From NCBI GenBank assembly GCA_023701125.1, contig JAMPXO010000045.1, positions 1-36,089 of the forward strand: 36,089 nucleotides of DNA. The letters run 5' to 3'. The notes beneath the pieces are model-generated. The model had not been told where the DNA came from. It was given only the letters and a program-made list of their open reading frames with translations, and did no database searches. Source of the stretch: Vicinamibacteria bacterium (lineage in GTDB: Bacteria > Acidobacteriota > Vicinamibacteria > Fen-336). Positions 16,003 to 23,642 of this stretch are shown here, piece after piece (position 1 is the first letter of the stretch; every line of letters starts with the position of its first letter). Made by a program: the position numbers and the translations under genes.

Positions 16003-17670
16003 TCAACGGGCCAGCGGAAGCCTTTCGAGGCCCACGGTCTCCCAACCGGCGCTCGTCCGGCGTAAATAGATGTGGACCGGATGGCTCCAGGACGGGGGCC
16101 TGGCGTGGCTGGCGGCGATGGCGACGAACACGTACTCGGCGCCCTCGAGCACCGAGGCGGGCGCCACCGCCCGTGGGGAAGTGACGCGCTGCTCGACGGT
16201 CGGCCCCACCCGGGCATCGGCCGCGTTGTCGAAGCGCGACCAGGTGAGCGTGTACTCGACGGGCCCGGTCGCCACCCCGGCCACGACGGCTGCGTTGTCG
16301 AAGCTCAGCGTGCCGTCCGCGGCGAGCGCCGGGTCGACGATCGGGTTGACGGCCGGGAGCCAGGTGCGGACCACCGCGTCGCGTCGCTCGATCAGCGTCG
16401 CGGTCAGGTACTCGCTGACGGCGGGGTCCGAGTAGCGGGCCTTGGCGACCACGGCGCGCAGCGCCTCGTCGGAGAAGCGGCTGACGATGCGGGCGGCCCA
16501 GAAGGCGTCGTCGGGCCGCATGTTGTCGAAGGCGCGGTTCGGGTACTCGGGCTTCCAGCTCGCCGGATCGAACGCGGCACTGCCGATGCGGCCCACCGCC
16601 GGCGGCAAGCGCCGCGGGTCGTCGACCCGCTGCCAGGGCCGCACCCGGAAGCCGAGCGTGAACAGGTCCTTCAGCAGCTCACGGTGCTCGAACATGTAGG
16701 CCTGGCCCGACCACCAGCGGTCGGGCGAGCTGCCGAGGATCGAGCCGAAGTCGAACATGTAGTGGCGGACGAAGCGGCGGCCCTCCTCGCCGGCCAGCAC
16801 GTCGAGGCTGTTCGGCGCCCGCGAGTCGTCGTGGTTGAGCCAGGCGGCGAACACGCGGTTGGCGCGCAGCTCGCGACGGTGCTCGTGGGGGTGGATGTCG
16901 TTGGGGTCGTCGGGCCGCGTGCCGTGGTGCTCGAAGTTGCCGAGGCTCTTGCCCACGAAGCGGCCGGCCGTCATCCGGTAGGTGCCGTCGGGGTTGGGCT
17001 TCGCCAGCCGCAGCACCTCCTCGAAGTCGTCGCGGGTGTACGGCCGGCGGCCCGAGGCGTCGCGGTCCTTCGCGTCCGGCGCGATGCGGACCTTGCGCGG
17101 GTCCACGTCCACCAGGTAGACGTCCACGACGTGGTAGCCGATCGCGTGATAGAGCGCGGTGCCGATGATCTCGGCGCCCGTGGCCAGCTCCGCGTGCTGC
17201 TCGAGGTCGACCTCGAGCTGGTACTGCACGTCCGGGCGGCGGGCGTCCACCGCGCGGAAACCGGGCTGGAAACCCGCGCGGCCCTTGCCGCCGGTGATCA
17301 CCCACTCCTGCACGTCGAGCTTCGGCGCCAGGTCGGGGCCGCGCACGATCTCGTCGACGCTCATCGGTCGCCGGCCGAGGCGGTTGACGAACCAGCTCGA
17401 GTCGGGCACCTCGTCGACGGTATTCACGTTCTGCGCGCGGCCGGGGTCCGCGGGTCGCGAAGCGGGGATCGAGTTCTCGATCATGTCCCACACTTCCGAC
17501 AGCTCGAACGGCTCGGCAGCGGAGGCGTCGAAGCGGTCGTCGCGGTCGACCCACAGCGGGTCGTCGGGGTAGAAGCGGGGCCCGCCGCCCTGGTCGGCCA
17601 GCGCCAGCGACAGCGCGGCGGCGAGCCACGGTCCGCGGCCGACGCACGCCCGCAGCAACTCAGAAGACAT
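16003..17670 (-). CDS. Exported conserved protein with protein-kinase-like catalytic signatures
   Basis: The 555-residue product has a probable signal peptide (1-26) and no clear further membrane span. I do not recognise a named family. Residues 280-287 read HDDSRAPN, in which D282 and N287 keep the D-x4-N spacing of the kinase catalytic loop, and DFGS at 307-310 follows 20 residues later with the fold-like order HYMFDFGSILGS. Upstream, YQLEVDLEQHAELATGAEIIG (150-170) sits where kinase-like folds carry the nucleotide-binding Lys and the helix-C Glu. Here a Glu (E153) occupies the likely Lys position, so ATP binding is doubtful or uses K241 (VGKSLG). TRPDDPNDIHPHEHRRELR (251-269) is strikingly rich in charge. 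The C-terminal part (about 440-555) looks beta-rich. It overlaps the Omp85 gene by 11 bases, suggesting a joint role at the outer membrane. Confidence 0.8.
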   Translation of the reverse strand: MSSELLRACVGRGPWLAAALSLALADQGGGPRFYPDDPLWVDRDDRFDASAAEPFELSEVWDMIENSIPASRPADPGRAQNVNTVDEVPDSSWFVNRLGRRPMSVDEIVRGPDLAPKLDVQEWVITGGKGRAGFQPGFRAVDARRPDVQYQLEVDLEQHAELATGAEIIGTALYHAIGYHVVDVYLVDVDPRKVRIAPDAKDRDASGRRPYTRDDFEEVLRLAKPNPDGTYRMTAGRFVGKSLGNFEHHGTRPDDPNDIHPHEHRRELRANRVFAAWLNHDDSRAPNSLDVLAGEEGRRFVRHYMFDFGSILGSSPDRWWSGQAYMFEHRELLKDLFTLGFRVRPWQRVDDPRRLPPAVGRIGSAAFDPASWKPEYPNRAFDNMRPDDAFWAARIVSRFSDEALRAVVAKARYSDPAVSEYLTATLIERRDAVVRTWLPAVNPIVDPALAADGTLSFDNAAVVAGVATGPVEYTLTWSRFDNAADARVGPTVEQRVTSPRAVAPASVLEGAEYVFVAIAASHARPPSWSHPVHIYLRRTSAGWETVGLERLPLAR

Positions 17671-18874
17671 TGCCGAACCGCATCAGCAGCCGCGTGCCGT
17701 CGGGGCCACCGACGGCCACCTCGGCGCGGAAGAAGACGTTCGACAGCAAGCCGACGCGCAGGCCGCCGCCCCAGTCCTGGTGCCAGTCGCCGAGGTCGCC
17801 GAGCCGGGGACCGACCGTGCCGGTCTCGTAGAAGAGCACGGCGCCGAGCACCGCGTTGAGGTCCCAGCGGTACTCCGCCTGCAGCAGCGCCGCGTTGCGG
17901 TCGCGCAGCCGCCACGGGATCAGGCCGCGCAGCGAGTCGGGGCCGCCCAGCGCCGGTTGCAGGTAGAACGGCACCTCGTGCCCCGCGTCGGGGCGCACCC
18001 CGACCAGTTGGCCGCGCAGCGCGAGCGTGCGCGTGCTGCCGAGCACCGGCAGGTACTGGCGCAGGTCCAGGTTCCAGCGCTGGAACGACCAGGCGCCGGG
18101 GTCGTTGTCGAGGACGCGGTCCCACGCGACCGTGTAGCGGCCCCCGTAATGGGGGCCGAAGGGCCGGTCGGTCGAGTCGAGCGAGGCCCGCAGTCCCAGC
18201 CGCACGAGGTCCGGGTTCGCGCCCAGGCCGGGCGCGGTCACCGGCGTGAACACGTCCTCGATCGACGGCACCTCGGGGTCGCGGCCCGAGCTCTGGCCGA
18301 CGAACGAGTACTCGACCTGGGCCGAAACCGACGTGCGGCGGGTCGGGACGACGCCGAACGAGCCGCCGATCGTGGTCGCCCGCAGCGAGTAGCTGGTCAG
18401 GTCGGACTTCGTCGACTGCGGCCCGAGGCCGTAGAAGTCCTCCTGCGTGTACTCGCGGCGGTTGATCGACACGTCGCCGAAGACCCGGGTCCTGCCCTGG
18501 CTGGTCAGCGCCAGCGTCGCGTCCGTCTGCCAGTAGCCGCGGGTCGAGGCCGCGCCGCGCAGGGTCAGGTCGACGTGGTGGTCCGAGTGGCGGAACGCCG
18601 GGCCGGCTGCGATGCCCGCGCCGTAGGGGAAGGCCCCGGACCACGGGAACAGGCCGCGCGGCGGGTTGAGCAGGCGCTCCAGCCAGTAGCGGTTCTCGAA
18701 GTTGTAGAGCAGCGTCTCCACCCGCGAGCGCTCGGGCGGGTGGAGCGCGGCGGCCTTGGCGGCCCGTTGCCGCTCGAGCAACGCGGCCCGTGACTCCTCG
18801 GCGTCGACGGCGGCGGGCCACAAGAGCAGCGCCGCGGCCAGCCAGAAGAGCATGGGCGAGGCTATTCGCGCCAC
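17660..18874 (-). CDS. Omp85/BamA-superfamily outer-membrane beta-barrel without POTRA domains
   Basis: The 404-residue protein has a signal peptide ending at about VDA (25) and then goes almost directly into amphipathic beta-strands. GGPDSLRGLIPWRLRDRN (310-327) contains the SLRG version of the VRGF/Y motif of barrel loop 6, followed by the strand LLQAEYRWDL, and the chain ends in RFGNVF with a C-terminal Phe, as BAM substrates do. FYGLGP (147-152) is common in bacterial surface-antigen-type Omp85 proteins. A full BamA has several N-terminal POTRA domains; here there is room for none, so it is a barrel-only member, possibly a transporter or a patatin/lipid-linked type. The start is GTG 18874; ATG 18853 would shorten the signal peptide and remove its only basic residue. 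It lies ten bases after the activator gene and overlaps the kinase-like gene. Confidence 0.85.
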   Translation of the reverse strand: MARIASPMLFWLAAALLLWPAAVDAEESRAALLERQRAAKAAALHPPERSRVETLLYNFENRYWLERLLNPPRGLFPWSGAFPYGAGIAAGPAFRHSDHHVDLTLRGAASTRGYWQTDATLALTSQGRTRVFGDVSINRREYTQEDFYGLGPQSTKSDLTSYSLRATTIGGSFGVVPTRRTSVSAQVEYSFVGQSSGRDPEVPSIEDVFTPVTAPGLGANPDLVRLGLRASLDSTDRPFGPHYGGRYTVAWDRVLDNDPGAWSFQRWNLDLRQYLPVLGSTRTLALRGQLVGVRPDAGHEVPFYLQPALGGPDSLRGLIPWRLRDRNAALLQAEYRWDLNAVLGAVLFYETGTVGPRLGDLGDWHQDWGGGLRVGLLSNVFFRAEVAVGGPDGTRLLMRFGNVF

Positions 18875-18884
18875 CGGCCCGGCG

Positions 18885-20504
18885 TCAATCCGGGGCCGCC
18901 CCCCGCCGGTCCCGCGGCCGGCTGCGGAACGCGTGCTTGTCGATGCCGAGCCGGCGGATCCGCGACTCCAGCGTGCTCGGCGCGATGCCCAGTGCCTCGG
19001 CCGCGCCGTCTGCGCCCGAGACCCGCCCGCGGCTCTCGCGCAGCGCCTGTTCGATCCGGACTTTCTCCGGCGCCCCGTTCCCCATCGGTTCGCGGGCCGC
19101 GGGGCGGGGCGCCTCCGGTCGCGGGCCGGGCAGCTCGAAGTCGATCGGCTCCAGCATCTCGTGGCGGGCCAGGATCACCGCCCGCTCGATCACGTTCTGG
19201 AGCTCGCGCACGTTGCCGGGCCAGCCGTACGCGCACAGCGCCTCCATCGCCCCCGGCGAGATGCCGCGAACCGGCTTGCCCACCCGCCGCGCGTAGTGGC
19301 TCGCGTAGTACTCGGCGAGCAGCGGCACGTCCTCGGTCCGCTCGCGCAGCGTCGGCATCCGGATCGGGAACACGTCGAGCCGGAACAGCAGGTCGGCGCG
19401 GAAGCGGCCCTCGCGCACCGCCTCCTGCAGGTTGCGGTTGGTGGCCGCCACGACCCGCGCGTCGGTGCGCAGCGTCTCGCTGCCGCCGACGCGCTCGAAC
19501 TCGCCGTCCTGCAGCACGCGCAGCAGCGCGACCTGGACCGCGGGCGGCAGCTCGCCGACCTCGTCGAGGAACAGCGTGCCGCCCTGGGCCAGCTCGAAGC
19601 GGCCGCGCCGCCGCTCGGAGGCACCCGTGAACGCGCCCTTCTCGTGGCCGAACAGCTCCGAGGCGACCAGGCCCTCGGCCAGTGCCGCGCAGTTGACGCG
19701 GATCAGCGCCCGCCGTGCCCGCCGCGAGGCGTTGTGCAGCGCGCGCGCCACCAGTTCCTTGCCGGTCCCGGTCTCGCCCGTGATCAGCACGGTCGAGTCG
19801 GTCGCGGCCACCAGCCGCACCCGTTCCAGCACGGCGTGCAGCGTGGGCGCGCTGCCGATGATGCCGCCGGTCGCGGCCGCCGCCGCGATTTCCTCCTTGA
19901 GGGCCAGGTTCTCGTCCTCGAGCCGCGCCCGCAGCGACTGGATCTCCTCGAAGGCGAGGGCGTTGGCGACCGCGCTGGCCACCGGCCGCGCGACGTCCTC
20001 CAGCACCCGCACCTCCTCGGGCAGGAACGACTGGGGCCGCGCACGCACGAAGGCGATGCCGCCGACGAAGGTGTCGCTCATCACCAGTGGCACCATCACC
20101 AGGTGCCGGGCGCCGACGCGGGCGAGCGCCTCGTCGCGGCCCAGCAGCGGGTGCGCGCGCACGTCGTCGACGACGATCGTGCGTCGCTCGTCCTCGAGCG
20201 CCGAGTGCATCGCCTGCGATGCCGGGTCGCGGCGGGCGGCCCCGCTGGAAGCGGCGACCCGCTGCACGTACTCGTGCTCGGACTCGTCCGGCCGCCGCGG
20301 GTCGCTCGGGAAGTGCACGGCCAGCGTGCGCAGCGCGACGCCCTCGCCGTGGACCACGCCGATGATGTCGACCGGCACCAGGTTCTCGAGGGCGAGGGCC
20401 AGCGCGTCGAGCACGCTCGACAGGTCGCGCCGCGCGTTGGCCGCCTCGGCCACGGCGAGCAGGGCCTTGTACTTGGCCTCACCGCTCCAGCGCGCGTCCG
20501 TCAC
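18885..20504 (-). CDS. Sigma-54-dependent activator with GAF sensor and Fis-type HTH
   Basis: The 539-residue protein has an N-terminal GAF-like sensor domain (about 15-185), a short coiled linker (185-210), a complete AAA+ domain, and a C-terminal Fis-type HTH (about 483-521). In the AAA+ domain the Walker A is GETGTGKE (243-250), the sigma-54 contact loop is GAFTGA (290-295), and the Walker B is FLDEVGELP (312-320). GWPGNVRELQN marks the end of the domain. It has the FhlA/NorR-like plan, not the two-component receiver type, so it should respond to a small ligand or redox signal in the GAF domain. The start is GTG 20504, four bases after the stop of the DUF2378-like gene, so it looks co-transcribed with rarA and that gene. 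The efflux operon's -24/-12 promoter is the obvious candidate target in the window. Confidence 0.95.
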   Translation of the reverse strand: MTDARWSGEAKYKALLAVAEAANARRDLSSVLDALALALENLVPVDIIGVVHGEGVALRTLAVHFPSDPRRPDESEHEYVQRVAASSGAARRDPASQAMHSALEDERRTIVVDDVRAHPLLGRDEALARVGARHLVMVPLVMSDTFVGGIAFVRARPQSFLPEEVRVLEDVARPVASAVANALAFEEIQSLRARLEDENLALKEEIAAAAATGGIIGSAPTLHAVLERVRLVAATDSTVLITGETGTGKELVARALHNASRRARRALIRVNCAALAEGLVASELFGHEKGAFTGASERRRGRFELAQGGTLFLDEVGELPPAVQVALLRVLQDGEFERVGGSETLRTDARVVAATNRNLQEAVREGRFRADLLFRLDVFPIRMPTLRERTEDVPLLAEYYASHYARRVGKPVRGISPGAMEALCAYGWPGNVRELQNVIERAVILARHEMLEPIDFELPGPRPEAPRPAAREPMGNGAPEKVRIEQALRESRGRVSGADGAAEALGIAPSTLESRIRRLGIDKHAFRSRPRDRRGAAPD

Positions 20505-20508
20505 GGGC

Positions 20509-21135
20509 TCAGGCCCCCGGCGGGGCCGGCTGCGGGATCGGCTCCCACTGGATCTCCATCTCGCAGCACGGGGCGCCCTCGGAGGCGCAGCCGAGTGGCC
20601 GCGCGCGGGCCCGCAACTCCGGGGTCGACAGCAGGCCCTCGAACGCGCCCAGGGTGCGCTGCCACAGCAGTGGCGTGCATGGGAACTCGGTGATGCGGAC
20701 CCGGCAGTGGAGCGGGCCCAGGCGCTCGATCGCGAGCTTGCCGACGTCGAAGATCGTGCGCCACAGCACCTGGCCCATCCGCATCGCGGCGTCAGGGGTC
20801 GCGACCATCGGGCCGTAGCCGCCGCGGCTGCGCTCGCGGGCGCCGGCGAACTCGCCCAGGCGGCGCGCGAAGCCCGGGTCGTCCGCGGCGAAGCGCCGCT
20901 GCGCGGCCTCGAGCCAGATCAGGAAGTCCGCGAGCGGCTCCCACGACGCCTCGCGCAACTGGGCGACGAAGGTCGCGCGCCGCCCGACGCTCAGGTCGCG
21001 CAGCACCAGGTCCGGGGCCGCGGCGCCGTACTGCTCGCGCAGGAACGCGATCGCGTTCATCACCACGACGCCGCGCACCTTGCCCGCGACCTGGACCCGG
21101 GGCGTCAGCCCCGGCCGCGGCGTGCGCCGGCTCAA
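20509..21135 (-). CDS. DUF2378/TIGR02265-like protein
   Basis: A 208-residue protein is predicted from a TTG at 21135 that overlaps the rarA stop by four bases (TTGA). The alternative ATG at about 21059 would cut off the segment VAGKVRGVVVMNAIAFLREQYGA, whose KxRG start looks conserved, so I prefer the TTG with moderate confidence. The rest shows helices with SWEPLADFLIWLEAAQRRF, an RLGEFAG stretch, and a Cys-bearing C-terminal part. The general pattern resembles TIGR02265/DUF2378, a family known mainly as multiple paralogues in myxobacteria with no established function. The C-terminus holds three Cys (GCASEGAPCCEM), which could bind metal. It sits between rarA and the sigma-54 activator, so it might be a sensor partner of the latter. 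Confidence 0.6.
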   Translation of the reverse strand: MSRRTPRPGLTPRVQVAGKVRGVVVMNAIAFLREQYGAAAPDLVLRDLSVGRRATFVAQLREASWEPLADFLIWLEAAQRRFAADDPGFARRLGEFAGARERSRGGYGPMVATPDAAMRMGQVLWRTIFDVGKLAIERLGPLHCRVRITEFPCTPLLWQRTLGAFEGLLSTPELRARARPLGCASEGAPCCEMEIQWEPIPQPAPPGA

Positions 21136-22511
21136 GTCCCGCCCCCCGTGCCGCCGCGGCGTTCCCGCAGCAACCGCGCGGCCTCCAGCCGGGCCGCGTA
21201 GTCCTTCTCGCGACCGCGCTCGGTGGGGCGGTAGTAGCGCCGGGCCCGCAGCGCCTCCGGCAGGCCGCTCATCGCGGCCACGCCCTCCGGCTCGTCGTGC
21301 GCGTAGCGGTAGCCCGCGCCGTAACCGAGGCCCTTCATCAGCGACGTCGGCGCGTTGCGCAGGTGCAGCGGCACCGGCTCCGCCCGCGTCTCCAGCGCGT
21401 CGCGCGCGGCCTCGCCGTAGCCGACGTAGAGCGCGTTGCTCTTCGGCGCGGCCGCCAGGTAGACCGCGGCCTGGGCCAGCGCCAGCGCCCCCTCGGGCAG
21501 GCCGACGAAGTGCACCGCCTGCTGGGCCGCGATGCACTGGACGAGCGCGCCCGGCTCGGCCAGCCCCACGTCCTCGCTCGCGAAGCGGACCAGGCGCCGC
21601 GCCACGTAGAGCGGGTCCTCGCCCGCCTCCAGCATCCGCGCCAGCCAGTACAGCGCGGCGTCGGCGTCCGAGTTGCGCAGCGCCTTGTGCAGCGCGCTGA
21701 TCAGGTTGAAGTGCTCCTCGCCCGCGCGGTCGTAAAGCAGCGCCTTGCGGGCGAAGGCGTCCCTCATGCCCGCTTCGTCGAGGGCCGGCCCCTCGCTGGT
21801 CGCGATCGCCAGCTCGAGCACGTTGAGCGCCGTGCGCGCGTCGCCGTCGCTGGCGCGGGCCAGGAACAGCAACGCCTCGTCCGCGACCGCCACGCCCGCT
21901 GCCCGCAGCGCGTCGTCGCGCTCCAGCGCGCGTCGCAGCACGGCCAGCACCGCGTCGGCGTCGAGCGGCTTCAGCACCACCAGCCGCGAGCGCGAGAGCA
22001 GCGCGCTGTTGACCTCGAACGACGGGTTCTCCGTGGTGGCGCCCACCAGCACGACGTCGCCCGACTCGACGTGGGCCAGCAGCGCGTCCTGCTGGGCCTT
22101 GTTGAAGCGGTGGATCTCGTCGATGAACAGCACGGTGCGCTGGCCCAGCTTGCGCCGCCTCTCGCTGGCGGCGCGCAGCACCTCGCGCACCTCCTTGACC
22201 CCCGAGTGCAGCGCGGAGAGCGCCTCGAACCAGGCCTTCGTGCGGTTGCGGATGACGTGGGCGAGGGTCGTCTTGCCCGAGCCGGGCGGCCCCCACAGGA
22301 TCAGCGAGCGCAGCTCGTCGCGCTCGATCGCACGGCGCAGCGGGCGGCCCGGGCCGAGCACTTCGTCCTGGCCGAACATCTCCGCGATCTCGCGCGGTCG
22401 CATCCGCTCCGCGAGCGGGGCATCGGCGGCCGGCAGCGGCGCGTTCGACTCCGCGGCGACGGACTCCTCCCCGAACAGATCGCGGACGGGGGACTCCGCC
22501 CTGTGACGCAT
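21132..22511 (-). CDS. rarA: Replication-associated recombination protein A (RarA/MgsA) AAA+ ATPase
   Basis: The 459-residue protein is a full-length clamp-loader-like AAA+ ATPase that acts at stalled forks. The Walker A is GPPGSGKT (74-81), the Walker B is VLFIDEIHRF, followed by NKAQQDALLAHVESG, and sensor 1 is LVGATTENPSF. The C-terminal tetramerisation region includes EEHFNLISALHKALRNSD and HDEPEGVAAM, both typical of the family. The extended N-terminus has DLFG (11-14) before PLAERMRP. The start ATG at 22511 lies 80 bases from the divergent SGNH gene, so a shared divergent promoter region is expected between them. It is the first gene of a minus-strand run that continues, with gaps of at most 19 bases, to the PAP2 gene. 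Confidence 0.96.
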   Translation of the reverse strand: MRHRAESPVRDLFGEESVAAESNAPLPAADAPLAERMRPREIAEMFGQDEVLGPGRPLRRAIERDELRSLILWGPPGSGKTTLAHVIRNRTKAWFEALSALHSGVKEVREVLRAASERRRKLGQRTVLFIDEIHRFNKAQQDALLAHVESGDVVLVGATTENPSFEVNSALLSRSRLVVLKPLDADAVLAVLRRALERDDALRAAGVAVADEALLFLARASDGDARTALNVLELAIATSEGPALDEAGMRDAFARKALLYDRAGEEHFNLISALHKALRNSDADAALYWLARMLEAGEDPLYVARRLVRFASEDVGLAEPGALVQCIAAQQAVHFVGLPEGALALAQAAVYLAAAPKSNALYVGYGEAARDALETRAEPVPLHLRNAPTSLMKGLGYGAGYRYAHDEPEGVAAMSGLPEALRARRYYRPTERGREKDYAARLEAARLLRERRGGTGGGT

Positions 22512-22591
22512 CTCACGGAGGAGCCTAGCGGAAAACGCGCAAGGCGTGCGCGATCGCCTCGACAGGCTGCGCCTGTGATACGTTCAAGACG

Positions 22592-23632
22592 ATGCGCATT
22601 TTTCGGTTTGTTCCGTGTCTGGCCGCAGTGTCGCTGGTGGCCTGCGGTGGTGGCGGAGGCTCCGCGGGCCCGTCGCCCGTCGCCACCCCGACTCCCGTTG
22701 CCGGGGCCACCGTCCAGGCGGTGGTCTTCTACGACGAGGACCGCGACGGCCTGCTGTCGGCCGACGAGCCGGTGCGGATCCCGGACGTCGAGATCGTCAT
22801 CTCCGGCCGCAGCGCGCGCAGCGAGCGCGGCACCGGGCGGGCCACCGTGACCGGCGTCCCGGACGGCAGCTTCACGGTGGAGATCCGCAGCGGCACGCTG
22901 CCGCCCTTCTACTCGGCGGGACGGCTGCCCAGCGTCAGCGTCCCGCAGGCCAGCGGAACCACCGTCAACGTGCCGCTGACGCTCTCGATCGGCAACAACA
23001 CGCCGAACGTGTACATGGCCTTCGGCGACAGCCTCACTCGTGGCCAGGGGGCGAATCCCGGCGGCGACTACCCGACCCAACTGCAGGCCCTGCTCGGCTC
23101 GTATCTCGGCGGCGCGGAGGTCGTCAACCGCGGGGCCGATTCGACCAACTCCTACGAAGCGCTCGAGCGCTTCCGCCGCAACTTCCGGGGCCACACCCCG
23201 GCCTACACCCTGGTCCTGTACGGCACCAACGACTGGAACGACCCGCTGTGCCAGGACATCGCGCCCTGCTTCACCATCGAGAACCTGCAGACCGTGGTGG
23301 AACTGATCAAGGACGCCGAGAGCCTGCCCGTCGTCGGCCTGGTGCCGCCGGCCAACCCTGCGATCAACGCGGGCCGCAACGTCTGGGTCCAGGACATCAA
23401 CCGCTTCATCCGGGCGATGGCGGAGTCCGAGGGGGCCGCGGTGGCCGACACGTACGCGACGTTCCAGGCCAAGGGCGGCGACCTCTCGCGCTACTTCGTC
23501 GACCACGTCCACTTCAACGACGCCGGCTACAAGGTGATCGCGGAGGCGTTCTTCGCGGGCATCGCGGGGCGGGGCGTGACGGCGTCGTCCTCGCCCGGGC
23601 TCGGGGTGCGACCCGGCGGCGGTATCTGGTGA
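22592..23632 (+). CDS. SGNH/GDSL-family hydrolase lipoprotein with EF-hand-like loop
   Basis: The 346-residue protein has a lipoprotein signal with SLVAC (Cys18), then a Gly/Pro/Ala linker, and a beta-rich domain (about 38-135) resembling SdrD-B or prealbumin-like folds. That domain starts with the loop DEDRDGLLSADE (48-59), in which D48, D50, D52, G53 and E59 fit a 12-residue calcium-binding EF-hand loop. The catalytic domain shows FGDSLT (nucleophile Ser147), YGTNDW (N213) and DHVH (D304, H307), the block I, III and V residues of SGNH esterases. It therefore looks like an outer-membrane or periplasm-anchored esterase, lipase or carbohydrate deacetylase of unknown substrate. It is ten bases upstream of the acyl-CoA ligase gene and is probably co-transcribed. 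Confidence 0.9.
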   Translation: MRIFRFVPCLAAVSLVACGGGGGSAGPSPVATPTPVAGATVQAVVFYDEDRDGLLSADEPVRIPDVEIVISGRSARSERGTGRATVTGVPDGSFTVEIRSGTLPPFYSAGRLPSVSVPQASGTTVNVPLTLSIGNNTPNVYMAFGDSLTRGQGANPGGDYPTQLQALLGSYLGGAEVVNRGADSTNSYEALERFRRNFRGHTPAYTLVLYGTNDWNDPLCQDIAPCFTIENLQTVVELIKDAESLPVVGLVPPANPAINAGRNVWVQDINRFIRAMAESEGAAVADTYATFQAKGGDLSRYFVDHVHFNDAGYKVIAEAFFAGIAGRGVTASSSPGLGVRPGGGIW

Positions 23633-23642
23633 GCGCGCGGGG

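Noticed and set aside
22538-22560. TTGC with a CACG upstream on the minus strand before rarA, considered as a second sigma-54 site
   Set aside because: Spacing is two bases short and the -24 GG is absent.
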